From Anaerolineales bacterium UBA2395 (GTDB lineage Bacteria > Chloroflexota > Anaerolineae > Anaerolineales > Villigracilaceae), in NCBI GenBank assembly GCA_002343775.1, contig DDSH01000014.1:78523-142522 (forward strand): a stretch of 64,000 nt of DNA, written 5' to 3'. This document shows, piece by piece, positions 26,087 through 35,700 of this stretch. The translations under genes and the position numbers were made by a program. Below the pieces are notes generated by a model, which had not been told where the DNA came from, searched no databases, and worked only from the letters and a program-made list of their open reading frames with translations. How positions within the stretch are numbered: position 1 is the first letter of the stretch; each line of letters starts with the position of its first letter.

Positions 26087-26913
26087 GTTTCATTTCCCGG
26101 CTTCGCAGATTCCCATTCTGGGCGTGGTTTTGGTTCATCCTTGGCGCTCTGTACTTTGTACTTCCATTGTATGCCACTCTTTCATTCTCGCTCAGTTGGG
26201 ACCCGGAGTACCCGCTCAAAGCATATGAAAGAGCGTTTGGCGATTCCCGCTTCTGGAACAGTTTTTTGTATTCGAACATGCTCGCGTTATCGACCATTGT
26301 CGCTTCGATTGTTCTCGTCGTCCCCACTGCGTATTGGATCAGATTGCGCTTGCCGGAGGCGCGCCGTGTGGTCGAATTCCTGACATTGATGCCTTTTGTG
26401 GTTCCAGCCATTATCCTCGTCTTTGGCATGATCCGCATTTACAGCACGCCGTTCACGCTTCCCTTTACCGACATTGTCTTGATGCAGCCCCTCACTCAGT
26501 TCAAAGCAGGGACAAATATCCTGATCGTTGCCGGGTACATGGTGCTTTCCATGCCGTATATGTACCGCTCCGTGGATACCGGTATGCGCACTGTGGACAT
26601 TCGAACTCTCACGGAAGCCGCGCAAAGCCTTGGCGCCAGCTGGTTTACGATCATCACCAAGATCATTTTGCCCAACATCCGCGCGGCATTGTTGAGCGGC
26701 GCGCTCCTCACATTTGCGATCGTAGTTGGGGAAGTGGTGTTGGCATCCTTCCTGGGGGTAAGTGCCTTTGGTCCATACCTCTTTCTGCTCGGGCAACACC
26801 GCGCCTATGAGCCTGCCGCGCTTTCCTTTGTCAGTTTCCTGCTTACCTGGCTTGCCATGGGATTGATCCAACTGGTAACCGGCGGTCAGGGACAAACCGC
26901 GGGCGCGCACTAA
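26083..26913 (+). CDS. ABC importer permease 2
   Basis: 276 residues, six membrane segments, EAA loop TEAAQSLGASWFTIITKI. The ATG at 26083 overlaps the stop of permease 1 (ATGA) and has AGGTGG just upstream; a GTG at 26074 is an alternative. It is a PotC/PhnV-type permease. Codon use and spacing match its neighbours. Confidence 0.87.
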   Translation: MSFISRLRRFPFWAWFWFILGALYFVLPLYATLSFSLSWDPEYPLKAYERAFGDSRFWNSFLYSNMLALSTIVASIVLVVPTAYWIRLRLPEARRVVEFLTLMPFVVPAIILVFGMIRIYSTPFTLPFTDIVLMQPLTQFKAGTNILIVAGYMVLSMPYMYRSVDTGMRTVDIRTLTEAAQSLGASWFTIITKIILPNIRAALLSGALLTFAIVVGEVVLASFLGVSAFGPYLFLLGQHRAYEPAALSFVSFLLTWLAMGLIQLVTGGQGQTAGAH

Positions 26914-26932
26914 CCTTTGACGGAGAACCGAC

Positions 26933-27991
26933 ATGACACATCTTGCACTCAAGAACATATCGAAGCAATTTGGAGATTTTGTTGCCGTTCGTGATTTCAA
27001 CCTCGATGTTAAGAAAGGCGAATTCGTTTCATTTCTCGGACCGTCAGGTTGCGGCAAAACCACCACCCTGCGCATGATCGCAGGGTTCGAGATCCCCTCC
27101 TCGGGCATGATCTCGATCGAAGGAATAGACATCACCGACAAAGCCCCCAACCAGCGCAATGTCGGCATGGTGTTCCAGTCCTATGCGCTTTTTCCAAATA
27201 TGACCGTTGCCCAGAACATCGGCTTCGGCTTGCAGGTGCGCAAGGAAAAAGAGTCTGATATCAAAGACCGTGTAAAAGAGATGCTCTCCATCATTCACAT
27301 GGAGGAGAAGGCGAACAGTTACCCCTACCAGCTCTCCGGTGGACAAATGCAGCGCGTCGCACTCGCCCGGGCTTTGGCGATCCGACCGGAAGTTTTGCTG
27401 CTCGATGAGCCTCTCTCCGCGTTGGACGCCAAGATCCGCGTATCGCTTCGCGCCGAGATTCGCAGCATTCAGCAAAAGCTGGGGATTACCGCCATCTACG
27501 TCACTCACGATCAGGAAGAGGCACTCTCCCTATCTGACCGCATCGTCGTGATGAATGTAGGCGAAATGGAGCAGGTGGGAACTCCGTTTGAAACTTACAA
27601 CTTCCCAAAGACCCGCTTCGTTGCCAATTTCGTAGGTTCCCTGAATACCGCAGATGCGGAAGTGCTCGACCCCGCTTCCGGTCTCTTGAGCGTGGATGGT
27701 GCCCGTTTCTCTTCTTCTGACATAAAGGGGCATAAGAAGGGTGATAAGGTAAAGATCGCCATTCGTCCGGAACGCTTCAGTTTTCTTTCGGAGGAAAAGA
27801 AAGAGAACATTGTGGACTGCACCATCGAAAACATTACCTTCCTTGGCTCCGTGGTCCGCATTCGGGTGAAGATCGGCAACACAAAGTTTGACATGGATAC
27901 GTTCAATCGCCCCTCTCTCGAACTGCCCAAGGTTGGGGAGAAGAGTCAAATTGCGTGTTCACGGAAGGCTGTTTTGGTCCTAGACGAATAA
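26933..27991 (+). CDS. ABC importer ATPase
   Basis: 352 residues. Walker A GPSGCGKTT at about 36-44, signature LSGGQMQRVALARAL, Walker B LLLDEPLSALDA and the switch YVTHDQEEAL are all intact. A C-terminal TOBE domain (about 280-350) is typical of polyamine, iron, sugar and phosphonate importers. GGAG precedes the ATG. A terminator lies 18 bases past the stop. Confidence 0.92.
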   Translation: MTHLALKNISKQFGDFVAVRDFNLDVKKGEFVSFLGPSGCGKTTTLRMIAGFEIPSSGMISIEGIDITDKAPNQRNVGMVFQSYALFPNMTVAQNIGFGLQVRKEKESDIKDRVKEMLSIIHMEEKANSYPYQLSGGQMQRVALARALAIRPEVLLLDEPLSALDAKIRVSLRAEIRSIQQKLGITAIYVTHDQEEALSLSDRIVVMNVGEMEQVGTPFETYNFPKTRFVANFVGSLNTADAEVLDPASGLLSVDGARFSSSDIKGHKKGDKVKIAIRPERFSFLSEEKKENIVDCTIENITFLGSVVRIRVKIGNTKFDMDTFNRPSLELPKVGEKSQIACSRKAVLVLDE

Positions 27992-28008
27992 CAGACAAGA
28001 CCTTGATG

Positions 28009-28046
28009 AGCGGTTCGCCGGGTGTGCAGGCGAACCGCTTTTGTTT
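28009..28046 (+). terminator. Terminator after ABC ATPase, touching the next ribosome site
   Basis: An 11-bp perfect stem (28009-28019 with 28029-28039) is followed by TTTTGTTT. The GGAG ribosome site of the next gene begins at 28047, immediately after the T-run. That gene is therefore expressed by read-through or under attenuation-like control. Confidence 0.8.
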
Positions 28047-28056
28047 GGAGCGGATG

Positions 28057-28872
28057 ATGGGCAAAGTTGTTTTGATTCTCTCTGATGCGCTTCGTTACGA
28101 TGTGGCAGTTGCCAATATGGGGTTTCTCGGTCATCTGGTTGAAAGCAGGCAGGCAAGCTTGTATAAGATCGTTGGCGAACTTCCCAGCCTGTCCCGCCCG
28201 ATGTACGAAACCATTCACACGGGTTTGCCTTCCAGCGAGCATGGCATTGTCTCCAATTCGGTTGTGCGGCTATCGGATAGACCGAATATTTTTCGATCTA
28301 CAAAAGAAGCGGGGAAAACAACCGCTGCTGCTGCATATTTCTGGTATTCTGAATTGTATAACCGTGTTCCTTACAATGCCATTGACGATAAAGAAGTCGA
28401 TGACACGGCGTTGAATATTCAACACGGGCGTTTTTATACCGAGGATGACTATCCTGATATCGAACTCTTCAATAGCGCGGCGCATCTTATCCGTAAATTC
28501 TCGCCGGATTATCTTTTATTGCACCCAATGGGTATGGACTATTATGGTGAGACATTCGGCTCCGATACAAAGCAATATCGAAGCCATGCCACCTACCAGG
28601 ATTTAAAACTCGCGCCGCTCATCATGGAGTGGCGCGAGCGCGGCTATGTAATCCTTGTCACTGGCGATCACGGCATCAATGCCGATGGGGTTCATGGCGG
28701 TACCACGCCCGAACAGAGGGAAGTTCCCTTCTTTGTAATTCCGGCCAAAGGTCAGGGAAGAGGCGATACGGGCGAGATCATCTCCCATCTTCAGATCGCG
28801 CCAAGCATCCTTAAATTATTGGATGTCCCCATCCCATCAACGATGAAGCACGGGTCTTTATCCCTCGACTAA
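28057..28872 (+). CDS. Alkaline-phosphatase-superfamily phosphodiesterase/pyrophosphatase-like enzyme
   Basis: 271 residues. VVLILSDALRYDV gives the first metal Asp. LPSLSRPMYETIHTG supplies a Ser/Thr nucleophile, followed by GLPSSEHGI. VTGDHGINADGVHGG supplies the second metal site (Asp-His and a further His). This is the type I phosphodiesterase/nucleotide pyrophosphatase pattern, which also covers phosphonoacetate hydrolase. The ATG at 28057 is 6 bases after GGAG; an ATG 3 bases earlier is too close. It follows the importer operon and may split the imported compound. The last 15 bases overlap the convergent PfpI-like gene. Confidence 0.8.
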   Translation: MGKVVLILSDALRYDVAVANMGFLGHLVESRQASLYKIVGELPSLSRPMYETIHTGLPSSEHGIVSNSVVRLSDRPNIFRSTKEAGKTTAAAAYFWYSELYNRVPYNAIDDKEVDDTALNIQHGRFYTEDDYPDIELFNSAAHLIRKFSPDYLLLHPMGMDYYGETFGSDTKQYRSHATYQDLKLAPLIMEWRERGYVILVTGDHGINADGVHGGTTPEQREVPFFVIPAKGQGRGDTGEIISHLQIAPSILKLLDVPIPSTMKHGSLSLD

Positions 28873-29382
28873 TGCTTTGACCAGTTCGCGGTTGAAATCG
28901 GGGATGTCTGCCACGACCCGCCCCCAGACCTGGTTGCCTTCACGAAAAGCGGCTTCATCCGCCCAGACCCCGCCGGCATTTTCAAGATCGTCCTTGATGC
29001 CGGTTGAGCCGGTCACGCGTTGACCCGGCTTGATGATACCCGCTGAGACGGCAATCGAACCACCGTGACAGATAATGCCGATGATCTTGTCTGCATCTTG
29101 CATTTCCTTGACAAGTTTTTTGGTTACTTCGTACCTTCGGATTTTATCGGGCGCCCAACCGCCGGGGAGAATGAGCGCATAGAGTTCGCTGGCTTTGAGG
29201 TCTTCCATCTTCGTATCGGGTGTAATGACCAACCCATTCTTGCCGCGTACGGGTTTGAGGTCGAGCCCGGCGCTGAGAACTTTGGCTCCCTCCTCTTGCA
29301 GGCGCATGAGCGGGACGTAGTATTCGAGGTCTTCCACGCCTTCGGCGATCAGGGTGGCAATGACTTTATGTTTTAATCGCAT
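28858..29382 (-). CDS. DJ-1/PfpI-family protein
   Basis: 174 residues. LILPGGWAPDKIR and the nucleophile elbow IGIICHGGSIAV, with the conserved Cys, identify the DJ-1/PfpI superfamily, which includes YhbO/PfpI-type stress proteins, proteases and glyoxalase-like enzymes. GGAGAG precedes the ATG. It is encoded 27 bases after the YjbQ-family gene and overlaps the 3-prime end of the opposing phosphodiesterase gene by 15 bases. A repair or detoxification role is family-level inference. Confidence 0.87.
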   Translation of the reverse strand: MRLKHKVIATLIAEGVEDLEYYVPLMRLQEEGAKVLSAGLDLKPVRGKNGLVITPDTKMEDLKASELYALILPGGWAPDKIRRYEVTKKLVKEMQDADKIIGIICHGGSIAVSAGIIKPGQRVTGSTGIKDDLENAGGVWADEAAFREGNQVWGRVVADIPDFNRELVKALVEG

Positions 29383-29409
29383 TGCTTCTCTCCTTTATCT
29401 TTCTTCAAT

Positions 29410-29829
29410 TTATTCACCAATAATTTTGATCAGCACTCGTTTTCTGCGCCTGCCGTCGAACTCACCATAAAAGATCTGCTCCCATGTTCCGAAATCGAGT
29501 TGGCCGTTCGTGACTGCGACCACCACTTCGCGTCCCATCACCTGGCGTTTCATGTGCGCGTCGGCATTATCTTCTCCGGTATCGTTGTGGCGGTACCCGC
29601 TGACGGGTTCGTGCGGGGCGATCCGCTCGAGCCATTTATCGTAGTCGTGATGCAACCCGCTTTCATCATCATTAATGAAGACGGAGGCGGTGATGTGCAT
29701 GGCATTGCACAATAGCAAGCCTTCTTTGATTCCGCTTTCCCGCAGGGTTTCTTCGACCTGCCGGGTGATGTTGATGAATCCTCGGCGGGATGGGATGTTG
29801 AACCATAGTTCTTTTCGATAGGATTTCAT
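29410..29829 (-). CDS. YjbQ/UPF0047-family protein
   Basis: 139 residues, the normal length. Conserved stretches are CNAMHITASVFINDDE, HHDYDKWLERIAPH, YRHNDTGEDNADAH and the C-terminal LDFGTWEQIFYGEFDG. Family members are small trimeric cytosolic proteins with reported weak thiamin-phosphate synthase activity; the real role is unclear. It is the first gene of a two-gene leftward unit with the PfpI-like protein. A weak AAGGA lies upstream. Confidence 0.88.
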   Translation of the reverse strand: MKSYRKELWFNIPSRRGFINITRQVEETLRESGIKEGLLLCNAMHITASVFINDDESGLHHDYDKWLERIAPHEPVSGYRHNDTGEDNADAHMKRQVMGREVVVAVTNGQLDFGTWEQIFYGEFDGRRRKRVLIKIIGE

Positions 29830-30013
29830 GAGAGTGTTATGTCCTTGGGGTGAGTCTCTGGGGATTCTACATGAAGTTTTGGAATTGAGGTAGTTTTTAT
29901 TTGCTGCAAGAGAAACTGCGACGATATGCGTTCCCCATACCGATTTGAGATTCCACCTCTGTTCCCGGAAGTTACTCTGCCCGAATGTTAGCTAAAATGC
30001 TGGTAGTGTTAAC

Positions 30014-30047
30014 AAAAAAATGGCGGAGATCACTCCGCCATTTTTTT
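30014..30047. terminator. Bidirectional intrinsic terminator
   Basis: An 8-bp GC-rich stem (TGGCGGAG with CTCCGCCA) is flanked by seven A on the left and seven T on the right. It ends the leftward kinase operon. The rest of the gap at 29830-30064 shows nothing else that I recognise. Confidence 0.88.
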
Positions 30048-30064
30048 AAACATGGAATTTTGTT

Positions 30065-31735
30065 TTATGGAAGGTCTACGCAATTTCCGCTGCCGGGCTG
30101 CACTGAGTGGTTGGGATTTGCGATCAATGCGCACATTTGAGTTGCATTTGCAGGGCGGTTGGATACTCCATATTGGACGAAGGGCGAGTTTCCGTAGGAG
30201 CGATATGTCAACTTCCAGGGACCGGCGCCGGGTGCGCCAGCCTGATCCGGTGAAACGGAGTTGAAGAACATGTGAACATGCAGGTTTGAATCAGGCGGTT
30301 CGTTATTGACTTCGTAGTCCACAACATACATATTGTTCTCAAGGCGAATGCCGGTAATAACCACATACGGTCCGCTTGGGGTTGGGGTGGCGGGAATTGC
30401 CGTTTCCGTTGGAATATCTGTAGGAACGACCTCCACCGGATTTTCCGTGGGGGCTTCTGTATTTATCACGACAACTGCAGGCGCTTCGGTCGGATTGACA
30501 TCCGAGGTGGAAGTGAACAGGCGGCTAGCCAGGAAAATGCCGCCAACCAGAACGCACAACCCTACAAACAGGCCTCCGATGATGACAGGGATTGCCAACC
30601 CCGATCTTGTCGCCTTTGGTGGGGCTGGTTGCACGCCTGAGCTTGTGACCGAAGACGTCGCAGCCGGTCTCTGAAGCGGAGCACTTTCCACCACCGTTCC
30701 ATGTGCGGCGGGGAGCGGGCTGCTTTCAACGACCGTTCCCTTCGAAGCAGGGAGTGGTCCACTTTCCACCACCGTTCCTTTGCCGCTATTGATCTGTTGC
30801 TCGTAGGCGGTGGCTTTCAAATTTGCTGCCGTGATGGGCGACTCGTCGAGCATGGTTGCCACGGGAGCGGGTCCGGTACCGGCGGCGCCCAACTGGACAA
30901 GCGCATTCCGCAATGCAGCTGCCATTTGAGCAGCGGTCTGGAAGCGCTGATTGGGATCCTTTGCAAGCGCCTTGTTGATGACAGCCACCAACGCTTCAGG
31001 TACTTCAGGATTAAGTTCCCGCACGTTCGGAACCGGATCATTGATGTGCATCATCATCAGCGTCATCGCCGATTCGGCTTCGAAGGGTGGATGTCCACTG
31101 ACCATTTCGAAGAGCGTTACGCCGAGGGAATAAATATCGGTGCGGCGGTCTGGTTGTTCGCCTTTGATCTGCTCCGGTGACATATACATGGCAGTTCCTA
31201 CCACTGCTCCGGTGGCGGTATGTCGCTGGCTGCCGACGATCTTGGCAATACCAAAGTCCATAAGGATCGCTTGCCCAAGGGTGTTGATCATGATATTTGC
31301 CGGCTTGATATCGCGATGGATCATGCCGCGTTGATGGGCATAGTCCACGGCGTCGCAGGTGTTTGCCATATATTCAATTGCCTGCGTAGGAGAGAGCCTG
31401 CGTTTGGCATCGTTGAGACGTTTAAGATGTGCCTGGATCGTCTCGCCCGGCACGAATTCCAGCACCATATAATATGTGTCGCCGTCGCGGTTGAAATCAT
31501 GGACTTGAATGATCCCATGATGACGCAGCTGCGCCACAGATGCCGCCTCTTCTTCAAAGCGTTTGACGAAATCCGGGTTGCCGGATAGGTGAGTGTGGAT
31601 CATTTTGATTGCAACCACACGCTTCAAATTCGGGTCTGTGGCTTTGTATACCGCAGACATGCCTCCCTGCCCCAAAATCTCTTCGATGACGTAGCGGTTG
31701 CCCAACGTTTTGCCGATCCAATTAGATGTTGACAT
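30065..31735 (-). CDS. Membrane Ser/Thr protein kinase
   Basis: 556 residues. The N-terminal kinase domain (about 14-280) has GQGGMSAVY, AIKM (ATP Lys), HRDIKPANI, DFGIAK and the SPE version of APE, so it should be active. A cytosolic linker contains three near-identical repeats around GTVVES at about 316-352. A membrane helix spans about 377-400, then a Pro/Thr-rich stalk and an outside domain of about 100 residues with a Trp and two Cys (about 455-556), perhaps the sensor. GGGAG precedes the ATG. It is the last gene of an operon with a triple-FHA exporter and a lipoprotein. Confidence 0.9.
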   Translation of the reverse strand: MSTSNWIGKTLGNRYVIEEILGQGGMSAVYKATDPNLKRVVAIKMIHTHLSGNPDFVKRFEEEAASVAQLRHHGIIQVHDFNRDGDTYYMVLEFVPGETIQAHLKRLNDAKRRLSPTQAIEYMANTCDAVDYAHQRGMIHRDIKPANIMINTLGQAILMDFGIAKIVGSQRHTATGAVVGTAMYMSPEQIKGEQPDRRTDIYSLGVTLFEMVSGHPPFEAESAMTLMMMHINDPVPNVRELNPEVPEALVAVINKALAKDPNQRFQTAAQMAAALRNALVQLGAAGTGPAPVATMLDESPITAANLKATAYEQQINSGKGTVVESGPLPASKGTVVESSPLPAAHGTVVESAPLQRPAATSSVTSSGVQPAPPKATRSGLAIPVIIGGLFVGLCVLVGGIFLASRLFTSTSDVNPTEAPAVVVINTEAPTENPVEVVPTDIPTETAIPATPTPSGPYVVITGIRLENNMYVVDYEVNNEPPDSNLHVHMFFNSVSPDQAGAPGAGPWKLTYRSYGNSPFVQYGVSNRPANATQMCALIANPNHSVQPGSGNCVDLP

Positions 31736-31798
31736 TGCCTACTCCCAGAAAAAATTCAATTCAGTCGGTGGTGCCGGTGAATCGTGGATATACATTTA

Positions 31799-32770
31799 TT
31801 AGCTGTCGATGAGGAACAGCCATGCATTGTTGAACGTGCAGACCGTCCGCCTGCCCGATTCGCTCAAGGCAACCAGCGCGATGAATCCACGCTCGAAAAC
31901 CGTCTCTGCCGAGCTGAAGGCGCGCTGCCGTGCCGCATAATTCGCTCTCATTTGCTGGACGATCAAGTCGTATTCAGCCTTGTTTGCCTGATATGCCGCT
32001 TTGGTTGCGGCATCTGCGTTGGCGGGGGGTTGTTCCGGTTCTTCCGGGAAGGCAGGCGACGGCGGCGGTGCGCTTGGGTCGACCTCTCCGATCAACGTGC
32101 CGTTCGTATAAACCCAAAAACGATTTCCCCTGCCGACGATGGTCAGCCGGTTGGTGGAGTTGTTCGACCAATCGAAGGTTTTGTCTTTATAGCGTGCGTA
32201 AATATCCCTGCCAGTGACAACTTCGCCGTCATCCATCGTCGCAAAGAGGAAATGTCCGCTTGCAACGCGGGTGATAACGGCAACGTATTGATCGAGCGCC
32301 GCCGTATTCCCATCTGAACGGAGAACAAAACCGCAGCCGGAGGTACTTCCCACCGTATCCCAGGTGATGTCTGCTGACACGACAAAATCAGTCGCCAACG
32401 TTCCAAGGTAGTAATTGACATACTCGAACTGGCGATAGCCGGAGGCATCCATGGTCACGGGGGGGTGGACCCAGCCCAGTTTGCCTTCGGATGGATCGAC
32501 CCCATATGTAGGCAACTCGGCGAGGATGGGCGCGAACGCTGCTGCTGTGGCAGTTTGAGCGACGGGGTCGACACCTGCTGCAGCCTCGGCTGTTTTTGCA
32601 ATATCCACGGAGCCTTCCGCTAGGGCGGCAGCGGTTCCAGTTGCGTAGACCTGGTTGCTGATTGCTTCGAGAGTGCTTTGAGTCGCTTCATCTGACGAAC
32701 CGCTCGTCCCACAAGCGGAAACCAGCAGGATCAGCAGCATGGGCAGGAGTAAAAATCGATACTTGTTCAT
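31799..32770 (-). CDS. Lipoprotein with jelly-roll-like domain and helical tail
   Basis: 323 residues. Signal peptide ends with the lipobox Val-Ser-Ala-Cys. The middle (about 95-230) alternates beta-strand and turn patterns like concanavalin-type or DUF1080-like domains (GFVLRSDGN, YVAVITRV, NRLTIVGRGNRFWVYTNG). A Pro/Glu-rich stretch then leads to an amphipathic helix (about 255-290). A similar Pro/Glu stretch plus long helix occurs in the exporter encoded 3 bases upstream, suggesting contact between the two. AAGGA lies 13 bases before the ATG inside the exporter gene end. The function is unknown. Confidence 0.78.
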   Translation of the reverse strand: MNKYRFLLLPMLLILLVSACGTSGSSDEATQSTLEAISNQVYATGTAAALAEGSVDIAKTAEAAAGVDPVAQTATAAAFAPILAELPTYGVDPSEGKLGWVHPPVTMDASGYRQFEYVNYYLGTLATDFVVSADITWDTVGSTSGCGFVLRSDGNTAALDQYVAVITRVASGHFLFATMDDGEVVTGRDIYARYKDKTFDWSNNSTNRLTIVGRGNRFWVYTNGTLIGEVDPSAPPPSPAFPEEPEQPPANADAATKAAYQANKAEYDLIVQQMRANYAARQRAFSSAETVFERGFIALVALSESGRRTVCTFNNAWLFLIDS

Positions 32771-32773
32771 GAT

Positions 32774-35700
32774 TTAAATTACATCCTTGCGTTTTTGCAG
32801 GAAAAGGATCGCCACAAACAGGATGAGGACGATCAATCCCTGCACCGACCAGGTATAAACAATCTTTCCAATGTAAGCAGCGGAATCTTCCTTATTAACG
32901 TACATAAAGCCGACACCGTTGTGGAAATTTCGGATGACGCCTTCCGCCGGCGCAACCGCCACCTGGATTTCAGCCCGCGCCGTTTCATAGACAACCCTTT
33001 CAGCCTGATATGCCTCCACCTGCCGCTTGTATTCTTCAACCTGCAATTCATATTCCTTGAGCTGGGCGAAGAAATCTGCCATGGCTACATTGTCGGATTG
33101 GTTTTCCGGTTCAGCCGGTCGTTCAGGTTCCGGCGGCAGCGGAGCAGGTTCTACGGGCAGTGTCGTGCTGTTAAGAGTAATGGCGAATTTTCCAATTCCT
33201 GGGTGGTCGCAATTTTCCTCTTCGAGCATGTTAATGCCCATACAGCGGCAATTGTTGTTAATCTTGTCCTCCAGCGTCATCGCATTGCGTACATCCGGTG
33301 GGAGCGCCCAACAAATATCCGCCGCTACATCCGAACCGGGTCCTGTAATGCCGATCAATGCTTCGAATGCCCAGCGGGCAGAGATCGGTGCGCTGATGAA
33401 GCCTGGAACGGGGATCAACGCACCTGCGAGAACGATCTGAGGGAGCATCAGCATGATGACCAGCAGCGGAGCAGAACTGGCGTTTGGCGCCAGCGCCGAG
33501 GCGAAAAGCCCGAGCATCATCCCTGCGAGGGTTGCCAGTACCATTGTGATATAGATCTGGACGAACTCAAGTGCGCCTCCCGGCATGTCGAAGGCAAGAT
33601 AGTGGACAATGGTATATGCCGCTGCCTGATAGAAGGCAAGCAATGCAGCCACCCAGATCTTGGACATGACATATGGAAGGATCTTTAAGTTGACAAGCCT
33701 TTCGCGTTTGTAAATATCGGCTTCCTTGACGATTTCGCGCATTTGCGAAATGCCGCCGACCATGATGCCATAAATGGTAAGCAGGAAGGTGGTGATGAGG
33801 ACCTGTGCCATGTCGCCGTCGTTGAAACTGAATGGGTTTCGTCCCATTACAAGCGAGAGCACCACGTCCAATAGACTGACGAGCGGCGCAGTGGCAAGCA
33901 TCAGCCCCAATGCAAATTTATCGCGGGTGAGGATTTTGATATTACGCGCCGAAAGGATGAAGAACTGCCTCAACGAAGAGACTTGTTTTGTATTGGCAGA
34001 TTTTTGATATGTTTTTCCCGGGTCGCGGACGGTTGGCGCGCGTTCCGGCGCCATTTTGTCCTTAAGCGGCATGGCGACATAATCCAGATACGCCTTGCTT
34101 TGGCGGTATCGGTTCGCCCATTCCTCGGCTTTGCCTTTGCTCTGATCGTCGAGGATGGCGTAGATTTCGTCGAATTCGATCTTGCCGGCGCGGCGGTCGC
34201 GCTCCGAGCGATACTGGTCAAAGTACGCCAGAGCTTCATCTGGTGGACCGAACCAGGCGAGATACCCACCTCTGGCAAGGAAGATGACCTTGTCTGCCAG
34301 CATGACGTTCTTTGTGGCATGAGTGATGAGGATGATGGTGCGCCCCTGGTCTGCAAGGCGGCGCATCAATTGCATTAATGCAGTTTCAGTGCCGGGGTCC
34401 AAGCCGGAGGTTGGCTCATCGAGGAAGAAAAGCCCCGGTTTGGTGATCAGTTCCACGCCAATGGAGACGCGTTTCTGTTGCCCGCCGCTCAACCCGCTGA
34501 TCTGCACATCCTTGCGGTGGGTGAGGTCCAAATCTGCCAGCACTTCCATCACGCGGTTGTGACGTTCCGCGGCAGTGGTGTCGGCGGGCATGCGCAATTG
34601 AGCGGCATAGTCCAGCGCCTGATAAACCGTCAACTCCATGTGGATGATGTCTTTTTGCGGGACGAAACCGATATCGTTACGTACCGCATCGAAATGGGAA
34701 TAGATGTCGATGTCGTTGACCAGTACGCGCGAAGGCGGTGTGGCAGGACGATACCCAGCCACGGCATCCACGAAGGTGGATTTGCCGCCGCCGCTTTGAC
34801 CGACAACGACGATGAACTCTTTTGGTTTGAACGAGACGGAAATATTTTGAAGAATGTTCAGGTCTTTGCGCACCCACTTGTTGAGGTTGATCGCATCGAC
34901 ACGCAGACCGTTGCTATCATCATATTTGACGATCTGATTTTTCCCCATCACCAACCGGTGTTGACCAATGCGAATGGTGTCATCCGGTTTCAGCCAGACC
35001 GAACCTTCAATGCGTTCCCCATTGACGAACGTCCCATTGGAGCTGCGCAGGTCTTCCACGCGGTAGCGTTGACCGACACGCTCGACCTGTGCGTGGAAGC
35101 GCGAGACGTTCGGTGATGCAATGACGACATCGTTGCTTGGGTCTCGCCCGATCTGGATCAGGGCTTTTTCCCCGAAGACGACATCCTGTTCGGTTTCCTG
35201 TGTGACTTCACCCGGAACTTCGTACGAAATGGTGACCATTGTGCCGGGGTCGAGGCTGCCAAGTCGGAGCAGATCACCGTGCCGCAGAACACGTGGACCT
35301 TCCAGCGGACGCCCTTCGAACAGCATCGGATTCTTCGCTTCAGGAATGACCGAAACCTGGTAGCCGCCATCGACCTTATCCAACCGGGCATGACGGCTCG
35401 AAACGATCTGCGAGGGGATGACAATGTCGTTGCCTTCCACGCGCCCTATGCTCAGGCTTTGACTGGTAAGGGTATAGGTCTGTTGCTTTTCACCGGCAAT
35501 CGTCACCACCAGTCTCGGTGGACCCAATGCCGTGCCTGAACGAACCACCGGCTCCTCGCCGATCATGGTCTGCATCAGATGCGCCGGCTGCGAAGGCTTT
35601 GCCGGTGCAGGGCGCACCGCGGTTTTTTGAGATTCCTGAGTTGCAGGGGCTGTGTAAGAAAGCGTGATGGCTTGCCCGAGTTTGATCTCATCCCCTGCGT

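Noticed and set aside
29830..30013. Search for tRNA or other structured RNA in the gap
   Set aside because: No cloverleaf, CCA end or known riboswitch motif is seen. Only the kinase-operon terminator at the edge is supported.
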